From contig JAITLR010000021.1 in assembly GCA_031277805.1 (NCBI GenBank), positions 100,404 through 164,403 of the forward strand: DNA of 64,000 nt, read 5' to 3'. The position numbers and the translations under genes were made by a program. Position 1 is the first letter of the stretch, and each line of letters begins with the position of its first letter. This document shows, piece by piece, positions 17,808 through 27,556 of the stretch. The notes below the pieces were generated by a model. The model was not told the DNA's origin, ran no database searches, and saw only the letters and a list, made by a program, of their open reading frames with translations. The stretch comes from Comamonas sp. (GTDB taxonomy: Bacteria; Pseudomonadota; Gammaproteobacteria; Burkholderiales; Burkholderiaceae_C).

Positions 17808-18464
17808 ATGCAGAAATTCACCGTGCACAAGGGCCTTGTCGCCCCCATGGACCGCGAGAACGTCGACACTGATGCCATCATCCCCAAGCAGTTCCTGAAG
17901 TCCATCAAGAAGACCGGCTTCGGCCCCAATCTGTTTGACGAGTGGCGCTATCTGGACCAGCCCGGCCAGCCCGGCGTGCCCGAAGCCGACCGCAAGCCCA
18001 ACCCCGACTTCGTGCTCAACCAGCCGCGCTTCAAGGGCGCCAGCATCCTGATCGCGCGCAAGAACTTCGGCTGCGGCTCCAGCCGCGAGCACGCGCCCTG
18101 GGCGCTGGACCAGTATGGCTTCCGCGCCATCCTGGCTCCCAGCTTCGCCGACATCTTCTTCAACAACAGCTTCAAGAACGGCCTGCTGCCCATCGTGCTG
18201 CCCGAGGCTACGATCGACCTGCTGTTCCACGAGGTGCAGGCCTTCCCCGGCTACGAGCTGACCATCGACCTGGAACGCCAGGTCATCGTTCGCCCCCAGG
18301 GCGAGGAGATCCCGTTCGACGTGATCGCCTTCCGCAAGTACTGCCTGCTCAACGGCTTCGACGACATCGGCCTGACCATGCGCCACGCCGACAAGATCAA
18401 GGCCTTTGAAACCGAGCGTCTGGCGCAGAAGCCCTGGCTGGCGCATACGTTGATTCAGAAATAG
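17808..18464 (+). CDS. leuD: 3-isopropylmalate dehydratase small subunit
   Basis: 218 residues. [37 protein letters not shown] start and the [14 protein letters not shown] motif are diagnostic of LeuD. The open frame extends 77 codons into the leuC gene but that part is shadow; ATG 17808 begins the family homology. LeuD supplies the swivelling domain that completes the LeuC active site. Its stop is directly followed by a GC-rich dispersed repeat. Confidence 0.98.
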   Translation: MQKFTVHKGLVAPMDRENVDTDAIIPKQFLKSIKKTGFGPNLFDEWRYLDQPGQPGVPEADRKPNPDFVLNQPRFKGASILIARKNFGCGSSREHAPWALDQYGFRAILAPSFADIFFNNSFKNGLLPIVLPEATIDLLFHEVQAFPGYELTIDLERQVIVRPQGEEIPFDVIAFRKYCLLNGFDDIGLTMRHADKIKAFETERLAQKPWLAHTLIQK

Positions 18465-18556
18465 CCCCCCTGAGCCGCTTTGCGGCTTCCCCCTTTCTCG
18501 ATGCTTTGCATCGGAAGGGGGACGGCATCTTCGCTGCGAGGCGGCTCTTGCTCGAT
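18465..18556. repeat. GC-rich Comamonadaceae-type intergenic repeat, copy 1
   Basis: Begins CCCCCCTGAGCCGCTTTGCG, then a C-tract, an extra small hairpin (CGATGCTTTGCATCG), a G-tract GGGGGACGGC and ends near GGCGGCTCTTGCTC. The C-tract/G-tract can pair. Copy 2 at 28374-28455 has the same order without the inner hairpin. The element starts at the base after the leuD stop. Confidence 0.75.
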
Positions 18557-18604
18557 GTCTCTCACTTGGGGTTTGCCTAATTTGAGTTCAACTATCAATA
18601 AATG

Positions 18605-19780
<1,176 letters not shown>

Positions 19781-19891
19781 TCCCATTTCCATATCAATCG
19801 ATTACTTTGTCGGCTTCGCTTGCCGTGCTACAGCACTGTCTTCGCTTCGCCTTCGCGTACTCGAATGATCTGGAATTGGAATAAGCCCCCG

Positions 19892-19941
19892 CGCTGCAAG
19901 GATCGGCTTTACGCGGCCCTTGCAGCGAATCAAGTTTTTTT
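19892..19941 (+). terminator. Rho-independent terminator after leuB
   Basis: CGCTGCAAGG (19892-19901) and CCTTGCAGCG (19918-19927) form a perfect 10-bp stem; seven Ts follow at 19935-19941 after a 7-base spacer. The spacer makes it slightly less than ideal. Confidence 0.7.
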
Positions 19942-19982
19942 GGCGTTTTCAATCAAAACGTCAAAAATAAATCTTTAATTTC

Positions 19983-20045
19983 GACGATTTGACGATTGTT
20001 TAAAGCACATTTAACAAACTGTGCTTTTCCCGCATTCGCTAGAAT
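19983..20045 (+). promoter_or_regulatory. asd promoter region with direct repeat and 26-bp palindrome
   Basis: GACGATT occurs twice in tandem (19983-19989 and 19991-19997). Then AAAGCACA (20002-20009) and TGTGCTTT (20020-20027) form a perfect 8-bp dyad around 10 bases. A -10-like TAGAAT lies at 20040-20045. TTGACG at 19989-19994 is a possible -35, with TAACAA 17 bases downstream as an alternative -10. The dyad sits between or over these elements, as an operator would. No regulator is assigned. Confidence 0.5.
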
Positions 20046-20055
20046 TAGAACTCTT

Positions 20056-20154
20056 ATGTTTGCCGCACGCACCTTCAACACTGAAACCGCCACACCTGCA
20101 ATGCTTGCCGGTCTGGACGCGCGCGCAATCACCATTAAGACGATTACAGGCTGA
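20056..20154 (+). CDS. Candidate 32-codon leader peptide upstream of asd
   Basis: ATG at 20056 opens MFAARTFNTETATPAMLAGL and ends at TGA 20152-20154. It lies 94 bases before asd, 11 bases after a TAGAAT box, so it would be leaderless or nearly so. There is no Shine-Dalgarno sequence. It contains six Thr and seven Ala in 32 codons and a run of Ile/Thr/Lys codons at the end (AITIKTITG). Threonine, isoleucine and lysine are end products of the pathway that Asd serves, which would suit an attenuation-type leader, but coding status is unproven. Confidence 0.35.
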   Translation: MFAARTFNTETATPAMLAGLDARAITIKTITG

Positions 20155-20173
20155 CCCAGCCCGGTTCGTCGTG

Positions 20174-20241
20174 CGCCCTTTCCGGCTCAGACGAGCCGGA
20201 CGAAGCAGTCTCAAGCTACTGTTTTCAAAACTGAAAGGGCG
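20174..20241 (+). promoter_or_regulatory. asd 5' leader structure that would sequester the ribosome-binding site
   Basis: CGCCCTTTC (20174-20182) is perfectly complementary to GAAAGGGCG (20233-20241), which contains the asd Shine-Dalgarno sequence six bases before the ATG. Enclosed is a tight hairpin CCGGCTC-AGAC-GAGCCGG (20182-20199) and GTTTTCAAAAC near 20221. The geometry is that of a translational switch; no known riboswitch consensus was recognised. Confidence 0.55.
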
Positions 20242-20247
20242 TTTCAA

Positions 20248-21360
20248 ATGAGCAAGCAATTGGTAGGTTTGGTGGGCTGGCGCGGCATGGTCGGCTCCGT
20301 GCTGATGGACCGCATGCAGGCCGAAGGCGACTTCGCGCTGATCGAGCCGGTGTTCTTCTCCACCTCCAACGCCGGCGGCAAGGCCCCCGCGATGGCCACG
20401 GTGCACACCCAGCTCAAGGATGCCAACGACATCGCCGAGCTGTCCAAGTGCGACATCATCATCACCTGCCAGGGCGGCGACTACACCAAGGAAGTCTTCC
20501 CCAAGATCCGCGCCGCCGGCTGGAACGGCCATTGGATCGACGCAGCCTCCTCGCTGCGCATGGAAGATGACGCCGTCATCGTGCTGGACCCCGTCAACGA
20601 CGACCTGATCCAATCCAAGCTGGCCGCAGGCGGCAAGAACTGGATCGGCGGCAACTGCACCAACTCCATCCTGCTGATGGGCCTGGGCGGCCTGTTCAAG
20701 GCCGGTCTGGTCGAATGGGTCTCCTCCATGACCTACCAGGCAGCATCGGGCGGCGGCGCCAACCACATGCGCGAGCTGCTCAAGGGCATGGGCGTGGTAC
20801 ACGCGGCCGTAGCCGACGAGCTGGCAACACCTGCTTCCGCCATCCTGGAAATCGACCGCAAGGTGGCTGAAACCATCCGCACCGATGTGCCCACCGAGTT
20901 CTTCGGCGCACCTCTGGCTGGCGGCCTGATCCCCTGGATCGACGTGCAACTGCCAAACGGTCAGTCCAAGGAAGAATGGAAGGGCCAGGCCGAAGTCAAC
21001 AAGATCCTCGGCACCGACGCCACGATTCCCGTGGACGGTCTGTGCGTGCGTATCGGCGCCATGCGCTGCCACAGCCTCGCACTGACGCTGAAGCTCAAGA
21101 AGGATCTGCCTCTGGAAGAGATCGAAGCGCTGATCAAGGGCGGCAACCCCTGGGTCAAGTTTGTGGCCAATGACCGTGCCGAGACCGTCAAGGAACTGAC
21201 CCCTGCCGCGACCACCGGCGGCCTCGAAGTGGCCGTGGGCCGCGTGCGCAAGCTCAACATGGGCCCCGAGTATGTCTCCGCCTTCGTGATCGGTGACCAG
21301 TTGCTGTGGGGTGCGGCCGAGCCGTTGCGCCGCATGCTGCGCATTCTGCTGGCTGCCTGA
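20248..21360 (+). CDS. asd: Aspartate-semialdehyde dehydrogenase
   Basis: 370 residues, gram-negative (E. coli) type. NADPH-dependent reduction of aspartyl phosphate, feeding lysine/diaminopimelate, methionine and threonine. [18 protein letters not shown] is the nucleotide-binding start; FFSTSNAGG and [13 protein letters not shown] follow; the catalytic cysteine is Cys137 in [36 protein letters not shown] carries the catalytic histidine. Its product is used by Hom encoded at 22-1356. Upstream lies a 467-base region with terminator, palindrome, small ORF and a stem covering the RBS. A terminator follows. Confidence 0.98.
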   Translation: MSKQLVGLVGWRGMVGSVLMDRMQAEGDFALIEPVFFSTSNAGGKAPAMATVHTQLKDANDIAELSKCDIIITCQGGDYTKEVFPKIRAAGWNGHWIDAASSLRMEDDAVIVLDPVNDDLIQSKLAAGGKNWIGGNCTNSILLMGLGGLFKAGLVEWVSSMTYQAASGGGANHMRELLKGMGVVHAAVADELATPASAILEIDRKVAETIRTDVPTEFFGAPLAGGLIPWIDVQLPNGQSKEEWKGQAEVNKILGTDATIPVDGLCVRIGAMRCHSLALTLKLKKDLPLEEIEALIKGGNPWVKFVANDRAETVKELTPAATTGGLEVAVGRVRKLNMGPEYVSAFVIGDQLLWGAAEPLRRMLRILLAA

Positions 21361-21397
21361 GCTCGCTGAAACATGTTTCGCTGGCTTGAGCCAGCGC

Positions 21398-21438
21398 AAA
21401 AAGCGCCATACCACGCTCGTCGCGGATGGCGCTTTTTT
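21398..21438 (+). terminator. Rho-independent terminator of asd
   Basis: AAAAAGCGCCAT (21398-21409) pairs with ATGGCGCTTTTT (from 21426) and continues into a T-run. A second hairpin, CGCTGGC-TTGA-GCCAGCG, precedes it at 21379-21396. Confidence 0.85.
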
Positions 21439-21730
21439 CATGTCCAAGCCCAGGCTTGGGCCACAATCACCCGTTTGTTTCAACGAGTCAGCCTGCCAGG
21501 CTGACTCTATATTCGCTGGCATCTCGTTGCCAATCGACAACATTACTTCGCCTTGACAAGGATGCAATTGCTCACAGTGCAATAGCGTCGTTGACAATGC
21601 AGACTGTGTCCTACGGGCCGAGAAACACTTCGCCGACCGTCGGAAATTTCATTGACTGATGCATCCACCCTTGAATCTCGCTACAAAAACAATAGAGCGG
21701 GCTGGATGCACAAACCAAGTTTGATGCCTT
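21439..21730. other. Gene-free region before fimV with a perfect hairpin
   Basis: With the asd terminator it forms a 370-base gap. GAGTCAGCCT (21485-21494) and AGGCTGACTC (21498-21507) are perfectly complementary around three bases, with no T-run after them, so it is not a standard terminator. TTGACA-like hexamers occur near 21555 and 21592 but without a good -10. It should contain the fimV promoter. Confidence 0.5.
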
Positions 21731-24628
21731 ATGCAACGCTGGAAACTCTCTGCGCTAGCCGCTGCCTCCCTCGCTCTGTCCAGCCTCACGGTCACCGATG
21801 CTTGGGCCCTGGCACTGGGCCGCATCACCGTTCAGTCGGCACTGGGAGAGCCACTGCGCGCAGAGGTCGAGATTCCCCAACTGAGCGCTACCGAAGCCGA
21901 AAGCCTTCAAGCGGCCGTCGCACCCGCGGCCACCTTCCGCGCTCAAGGCATGGAATACACCGGTACGGCCAACTCCGTGCGCGTCAAGGTTCAAAAGCGT
22001 GCCAATGGTTCAGCGGTGCTGCAACTGAGCAGCAGCCAGCCTGTGAACGACCCATTTGTAGACCTGGTGATCGACGCCAACTGGGCTTCCGGCAAGATTC
22101 AGCGCAACTACACTCTGCTGCTGGATCCCCCCGCATCACGCCGCCCGGCTCCCGCCCCCGTGACTGCAGCTCAGGCTCCCGCGGAGACACAACCTCGTCC
22201 TGCCCGTCCTGCAGTCGTCGAGCGCTCTGCCCAGGTCGCGCCGACACCGGCCGTGACTGCCGCACAAGGTCGTGACTTGCGCAATGACCGTGATCAGGAT
22301 GAGGGGTCAGCCAAAGCAGCTCGCGCCTCTCGGAACAAGGGCCAAGTTGCAGCCGCGCCAGCCCGCGACAACGAAGCAGACACAGTGCGCGTAAAGACAG
22401 GCGATACCGCAGGCCGCATTGCATCTGCCAACAAGCCTGCCGGCGTGTCGCTGGATCAGATGCTGGTCGCCATGCTGCGCAGCAACCCCCAGGCCTTTGT
22501 CAACGGCAACATCAATCGCATGCGCAGCGGCGCCGTGATTCAGCTGCCCGATGCGGCCACTGCACAAGCCACGTCCAACAAGGAAGCGCGCCAGATCATG
22601 GCCGCCCAGTCGCGCGACTTCAATGAATTCCGCCGCCAGTTGGCCGGCATCGCGCCGGTTGCTCCTGTGGCGGCAGCCTCGCGCAGCGCCTCGGGTCAGG
22701 TTCAGGCCCATGTGGAAGACAGCAAGCCCAACACGGCAGCGCCTGACAAGCTGACCCTCTCCAAAGGCTCGGTCAAAGGCACGGTCGCCGATGAAAAGCT
22801 GGCGCAGCAAAAGCAGGCCTCGGATCAGTCTGCCCGCACCGACGAACTCAAGCGCAACATGGCCGAGCTCAGCCAGATTGCCGCAGCAACACAGCCTGCC
22901 GGCGGTGCAGCTGCGCCTGCAGCCAGCGCAGCTGCCCCAGCAGCAACACCAGGTGTGAACGTTCCACTGGCGACCGCAGCCAATAATGCTGCAGCCGCTC
23001 CAGCTCCCGCCGCGGCAACGCCTGCGGCTTCTGCCCCCGCGCCTGAAGCAGGTACGCAGCCCACCGAAGCCGCCAAACCGGCTGAACCCACAGCCGCACC
23101 TGCAGCAGATGCAGGTACCGCACCGGACGCTGCAGCACCCACCCCAGATACTCCCTCGGCGGAAGCCCCTCCTGCGGCCCCCGCTCCGGCCCCAGCACCC
23201 AAGCCAGCCCTGGCCCCTGTGGCTCCACCACCCGAACCCAGCTTCATAGACGGCCTGATGGACGACCCCACCATTCCGCTGGCGGGCGCAGCCATATTGG
23301 CTCTATTGCTGGGCTATGGCGGCTACCGAGTGGCCCAGCGCCGCAAGGCCGCTGCGGCTGCCAGCGCCGACAGTTCGCTGGGCGACAGCCAGCTGGGCAC
23401 CGACTCGTTCTTCGGCGCCAGCGGTGGTCAGCGTGTGGATACCACCACGACCAGCAGCCAGATGTCAGGGCAATCCATGCAGTACTCGCCCAGCCAGCTG
23501 GACGCCGGTGATGTGGACCCTCTGGCCGAAGCCGACGTCTATCTGGCCTATGGCCGTGATCTGCAGGCCGAGGAAATCCTCAAGGAAGCCCTGCGCACCG
23601 ATCCCAACCGCCTGGTTCTGCATCAGAAGCTGGCGGAAATCTATGCCAAGCGCAACGACCGGATTGCCTACGCCGCCGTAGCCAGCAATCTCTACAACCT
23701 GACCCAGGGCAAGGGCTCTGAATGGCAACGCGTGGCCGATCAGGGACGAACCCTGGATCCCGACAACACCCTGTACCAGCCCGGCGGCCAGACTGCGGCC
23801 AGCTCCTCCGCCCCTCAGGGGTTGGACACGATGGGCATGGCTCCTGCCGCCGCTGTCGCAGGCGGCATGGCCTTCGGCGATGCCCTGGCTTCGGTCAACC
23901 AGGCACTCAAGGAGCCAGATCTTGCCCAAGACCACGAAGGCCCTCCCACCCAGCCCACGAATATGGACTTCGGCCTGGATCTGGATCTGCCCACAGGTCT
24001 CGCCGATACCCAGGCTCCTGTCGCGCAGCCTCTGCCGGATGTCACAGCACCTCAGCCCAGCGAGCAAGACTTCGCTTCGCTGGCGCAATGGGACACACCT
24101 GCCCCCACTCCTGCGGCAGACAACGGCCTGAATCTGGACCTGGACGACCTGGCCTCCTTCAGCCTGCCTACCGCTCAGCCACCTGCGGCCACCGAGCCCA
24201 CCGCCACTCCGCCAGCCGATACGCTCAATGCGCTGGAGTTCGACCTGGACAGCTTTGCCCCGCCACAGGCAAAGGCCGAAGCACCCTCGGCAGAGCTATC
24301 GCTGACCGATGACGAGGTGACGCTGCGGCAACCCATCGACGCAGGTAACAGCCATGCAAACGCCGCGCCTCAAGCCGAGTCAGAGCCTGTGTTCGACCTC
24401 AGTGGTCTGTCACTGGACCTGGGTACCTCTCCAGAAGCTGCCATGGCTCCCGCCGCGGCCACGCCCTCCATGCCGGAAGATCCCATGGCCACCAAGCTGG
24501 CTTTGGCCGAAGAGTTCAATGCCATTGGTGACAGTGACGGAGCGCGTACACTCATCGAAGAAGTGATCGCCGAAGCCCATGGCGATCTCAAAGCCAAGGC
24601 CCAGGCCTTGCTTTCTCAGATTGGTTGA
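21731..24628 (+). CDS. fimV: FimV/HubP-family polar and pilus-assembly protein
   Basis: 965 residues. Signal peptide (WKLSALAAASLALSSL, ending near AWA-L), then the FimV N-terminal domain LGRITVQSALGEPLRAEVEIP. A periplasmic LysM-like peptidoglycan-binding segment lies around 219-275 (VRVKTGDTAGRIA to GAVIQLPD). Long Ala/Pro-rich stretches follow. One membrane helix is at about 513-532 (IPLAGAAILALLLGYGGYRV). The cytoplasmic part contains a TPR-like region (DVYLAYGRDLQAEEILKEAL, near 601) and the conserved C-terminal domain (KLALAEEFNAIGDSDGARTLIEEV, about 920). FimV organises type IV pili and cell-pole proteins. Location between asd and truA is the usual arrangement in this group. Confidence 0.95.
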   Translation: MQRWKLSALAAASLALSSLTVTDAWALALGRITVQSALGEPLRAEVEIPQLSATEAESLQAAVAPAATFRAQGMEYTGTANSVRVKVQKRANGSAVLQLSSSQPVNDPFVDLVIDANWASGKIQRNYTLLLDPPASRRPAPAPVTAAQAPAETQPRPARPAVVERSAQVAPTPAVTAAQGRDLRNDRDQDEGSAKAARASRNKGQVAAAPARDNEADTVRVKTGDTAGRIASANKPAGVSLDQMLVAMLRSNPQAFVNGNINRMRSGAVIQLPDAATAQATSNKEARQIMAAQSRDFNEFRRQLAGIAPVAPVAAASRSASGQVQAHVEDSKPNTAAPDKLTLSKGSVKGTVADEKLAQQKQASDQSARTDELKRNMAELSQIAAATQPAGGAAAPAASAAAPAATPGVNVPLATAANNAAAAPAPAAATPAASAPAPEAGTQPTEAAKPAEPTAAPAADAGTAPDAAAPTPDTPSAEAPPAAPAPAPAPKPALAPVAPPPEPSFIDGLMDDPTIPLAGAAILALLLGYGGYRVAQRRKAAAAASADSSLGDSQLGTDSFFGASGGQRVDTTTTSSQMSGQSMQYSPSQLDAGDVDPLAEADVYLAYGRDLQAEEILKEALRTDPNRLVLHQKLAEIYAKRNDRIAYAAVASNLYNLTQGKGSEWQRVADQGRTLDPDNTLYQPGGQTAASSSAPQGLDTMGMAPAAAVAGGMAFGDALASVNQALKEPDLAQDHEGPPTQPTNMDFGLDLDLPTGLADTQAPVAQPLPDVTAPQPSEQDFASLAQWDTPAPTPAADNGLNLDLDDLASFSLPTAQPPAATEPTATPPADTLNALEFDLDSFAPPQAKAEAPSAELSLTDDEVTLRQPIDAGNSHANAAPQAESEPVFDLSGLSLDLGTSPEAAMAPAAATPSMPEDPMATKLALAEEFNAIGDSDGARTLIEEVIAEAHGDLKAKAQALLSQIG

Positions 24629-24665
24629 ATTTGATGCGTGAAAACTCCGCGCCAGGAGCCATGCC

Positions 24666-25496
24666 ATGCGCATAGCTCTGGGCGTCAGCTACAACGGTCA
24701 GGCCTATCGTGGCTGGCAAAGCCAGCCCGACGGCAACACCGTACAAGACAAACTCGAAGCGGCCCTGGGCCGCTTTGCTGCTCAAGAGGTCTCCACAATT
24801 TGCGCAGGCCGCACCGACTCCGGTGTTCACGGGCTGATGCAAGTCGTGCATTTCGACACCGAATTGCAGCGGACACCCAACTCCTGGGTCCGCGGCACCA
24901 ACACCTTTCTCCCCAAGGACATCGCCGTGCAATGGGCGGCCGAGGTGCCTGAGGGCCTGGATGGCTTTCACTCCCGCGCCTGCGCTACAGCCCGCCGCTA
25001 TGCCTATGTGCTGCTGCAGTCCCCTGTGCGCCCCAGCGTGGATCACGGCCGGGTCGGCTGGGTGTTCCAGCCTCTGGATGCGCAGCGCATGCGTGCCGCC
25101 GCGGGTCTGCTGCTGGGCGAGCATGATTTCTCCTCCTTCCGCGCTGCGGGCTGCCAGGCAAAAAGCCCTGTCAAAACCCTTCATCGCATCGATATCCACT
25201 ACCGCCCGGCAGGTCAGGCGCCCATGCGTGATGAGCTCATGGAATGCGGCTACTGGCACTTCGAATTTGAAGGCAGCGCCTTCTTGCACCACATGATCCG
25301 CAACATCATGGGTTGCCTGATTTACGTGGGCCAGGGCTCCAAGCCGGTAGAGTGGATGCAGCAGGTGCTGGACGCACGCTCGCGTGAAGTCGCTGCACCC
25401 ACCTTCTCCCCCGACGGGCTGTACTTCCTCGGCCCCATCTACGATGCACGCTGGGGGCTGCCGGCCGATACACCTCCATTTGCCTGGCTGCCTTGA
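24666..25496 (+). CDS. truA: tRNA pseudouridine(38-40) synthase TruA
   Basis: 276 residues. MRIALGVSYNGQAYRGWQSQ start, the catalytic Asp51 in CAGRTDSGVHGLMQVVHFDT, the FHSRACATARRYAYVL segment, and HDFSSFRAAGCQAKSPVKTLHRI are diagnostic. It isomerises uridines 38-40 in tRNA anticodon arms. It lies 37 bases after fimV, and trpF follows after 42 bases, as in many Burkholderiales, so a long fimV-truA-trpFBA transcript is plausible. Confidence 0.97.
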   Translation: MRIALGVSYNGQAYRGWQSQPDGNTVQDKLEAALGRFAAQEVSTICAGRTDSGVHGLMQVVHFDTELQRTPNSWVRGTNTFLPKDIAVQWAAEVPEGLDGFHSRACATARRYAYVLLQSPVRPSVDHGRVGWVFQPLDAQRMRAAAGLLLGEHDFSSFRAAGCQAKSPVKTLHRIDIHYRPAGQAPMRDELMECGYWHFEFEGSAFLHHMIRNIMGCLIYVGQGSKPVEWMQQVLDARSREVAAPTFSPDGLYFLGPIYDARWGLPADTPPFAWLP

Positions 25497-25538
25497 GCCG
25501 CTGCGCTCCATTGACTGCTGCAACGCCAGAAACCTGCC

Positions 25539-26324
25539 ATGTCTTTCATTGCCCCCCGTACCCGCATCAAGATCTGTGGCCTGACACGCGAGCAGGACGT
25601 CGATGTCGCCGTCCAGGCCGGAGCTGACGCCATCGGCTTTGTGCTTTATGCCCAAAGCCCACGCGCAGTTACGCTGGAGCGCGCGGCCGAGCTGGCCCGC
25701 CGCCTGCCGCCTTTTGTCACGCCTGTTTTGCTGTTCGTCAACGAGAGTGCTAGCAATGTCATAGCTGCTTGCGCACGCATACCCAACGCTTGCGTGCAAT
25801 TTCATGGCGATGAATCGCCTGAGGACTGTGACGCCGCAACTCGTGGCGTGCAGCCCTGGATGCGCGCAGCGCGCATACCCCTTGGCGATGATGCGATCCG
25901 GTTTGACCTCGTAGAATATGCGCAACGTTATTCAAAGGCCCAGGCCATATTGCTCGACGCCCATGTCGACGGCTATGGCGGTGGCGGGAAAGCATTCAAT
26001 TGGTCACTTCTGCCAACAAGCGTCGCCTCTCACCTCGTTTTGTCTGGTGGACTCACGCCTGCAAACGTGACCGATGGCATCTTGCAAGTGCGCCCTCGCG
26101 GGCTCTCACTGGCCGTTGATGTGAGCTCTGGTGTCGAGGCCGACGGCCCCGATGGCAAGCCCCTCAAAGGCATCAAGGATGCCGACAAGATTCACCGCTT
26201 CATTGCTGCCGTCCGTGCAGCTGATGCCATTAATTTGCAGACAAGCACATGTTTGAATACCAATACCCTGACGCCCTCGGCCACTTCGGCCGCTACGGTG
26301 GCAGCTTCGCCAGCGAAACCCTGA
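25539..26324 (+). CDS. trpF: Phosphoribosylanthranilate isomerase
   Basis: 261 residues; (beta/alpha)8 enzyme of tryptophan synthesis. [29 protein letters not shown] with the catalytic Cys13, [39 protein letters not shown] and [31 protein letters not shown] are family marks. Homologues usually end near [14 protein letters not shown]; here the frame runs about 30 residues further as a Thr/Ser/Ala-rich tail and overlaps trpB by 76 bases in another frame. The tail may be a real extension or a consequence of a lost stop. Confidence 0.95.
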   Translation: MSFIAPRTRIKICGLTREQDVDVAVQAGADAIGFVLYAQSPRAVTLERAAELARRLPPFVTPVLLFVNESASNVIAACARIPNACVQFHGDESPEDCDAATRGVQPWMRAARIPLGDDAIRFDLVEYAQRYSKAQAILLDAHVDGYGGGGKAFNWSLLPTSVASHLVLSGGLTPANVTDGILQVRPRGLSLAVDVSSGVEADGPDGKPLKGIKDADKIHRFIAAVRAADAINLQTSTCLNTNTLTPSATSAATVAASPAKP

Positions 26325-27556
26325 CCCACGCACTGGCCGAGCTGCGCGACGCCTACGCCAAGTATCAGAACGATCCCGAATTCATCCAGGAATTCCAGTC
26401 CGAGCTGGCCCACTACGTAGGCCGTCCCTCCCCCGTCTATCATGCAGACCGCATGTCGCGTGAAATGGGTGGCGCGCAGATCTACCTCAAGCGCGAAGAC
26501 CTCAACCACACCGGCGCGCACAAGATCAACAACGTGATCGGCCAGGCCATGCTCGCCAAGCGCATGGGCAAGCCGCGCATCATTGCCGAAACCGGCGCCG
26601 GCCAGCACGGCGTGGCCACCGCCACCATCTGCGCGCGCTACGGTCTGGAATGCATCGTCTACATGGGGGCCGAAGACGTGAAGCGCCAAAGCCCCAACGT
26701 CTACCGCATGAAGCTGCTGGGCGCCACCGTGGTGCCCGTGGAATCGGGCTCCAAGACCCTCAAGGACGCGCTCAACGAGGCCATGCGTGACTGGGTGGCC
26801 AACGTCGACAACACCTTCTACATCATCGGTACCGTGGCCGGTCCACACCCCTACCCCATGATGGTGCGCGACTTCCAGAAGGTCATCGGCGATGAGTGCC
26901 TGACCCAGATGCCCGAGTTCCTCGGTCCCGAAAAGCAGCCCGACGCGGTCGTGGCCTGCGTGGGCGGCGGCAGCAATGCCATGGGTATCTTCTATCCCTA
27001 TATTCCCTACGAGAACACCCAGCTGATCGGCGTGGAAGCGGCCGGCGAAGGCCTGGAGTCCGGCAAGCACTCGGCCTCGCTGCAAAAAGGCAGCTCCGGC
27101 GTGCTGCACGGCAACCGCACCTTCATCCTGCAGGATGAAAACGGCCAGATCACCGAAACCCATTCCGTCAGCGCCGGCCTGGACTATCCCGGCGTGGGCC
27201 CCGAACATGCCTGGCTGCAGGAAATCGGTCGCGCCCAATACGTAGGCATCACCGACACCGAAGCGCTGGACGCCTTCCACTACCTGTGCCGCGCCGAGGG
27301 CATCATCCCCGCGCTGGAATCCAGCCATGCCGTGGCCTATGCCATGAAGCTGGCCAAGACCATGCGCGCCGATCAGTCCATCCTCGTCAGCCTCTCGGGC
27401 CGTGGCGACAAGGACATCGGCACCGTGGCCGACCTGTCGGGCGCCGAATACTTTGACCGTCCTTCCATGCGCGGCCTGACCGTCAAGGGCGCGCACAGCC
27501 TGGAGGCGGCCAAGCCCGCCCCTCACACTCCCACTGCGGGAGGCAGCAAGCAATGA
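26249..27556 (+). CDS. trpB: Tryptophan synthase beta chain
   Basis: 435 residues. [20 protein letters not shown] start, [12 protein letters not shown], the PLP lysine Lys92 in [29 protein letters not shown], and the phosphate-binding GGGSNAMG are diagnostic. It condenses indole and serine. The C-terminus is extended by about 25 residues ([17 protein letters not shown]). Its start lies inside the trpF gene and its stop overlaps the trpA start by 4 bases (ATGA), so the three genes are translationally coupled. Confidence 0.98.
   Translation: MFEYQYPDALGHFGRYGGSFASETLTHALAELRDAYAKYQNDPEFIQEFQSELAHYVGRPSPVYHADRMSREMGGAQIYLKREDLNHTGAHKINNVIGQAMLAKRMGKPRIIAETGAGQHGVATATICARYGLECIVYMGAEDVKRQSPNVYRMKLLGATVVPVESGSKTLKDALNEAMRDWVANVDNTFYIIGTVAGPHPYPMMVRDFQKVIGDECLTQMPEFLGPEKQPDAVVACVGGGSNAMGIFYPYIPYENTQLIGVEAAGEGLESGKHSASLQKGSSGVLHGNRTFILQDENGQITETHSVSAGLDYPGVGPEHAWLQEIGRAQYVGITDTEALDAFHYLCRAEGIIPALESSHAVAYAMKLAKTMRADQSILVSLSGRGDKDIGTVADLSGAEYFDRPSMRGLTVKGAHSLEAAKPAPHTPTAGGSKQ

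Noticed and set aside
20174..20247. Lysine riboswitch before asd
   Set aside because: The leader is only about 70-190 bases and lacks the multi-stem layout and conserved blocks of the L-box; only a simple nested stem is seen.
25745..25800. A possible copy of the palindromic repeat inside trpF (GCTAGC, ATAGCTGCTTGCGC)
   Set aside because: The encoded segment aligns in length and position with normal TrpF (LFVNESA to VQFHGDE), and the resemblance to the repeat is partial, so it is more likely ordinary coding sequence.
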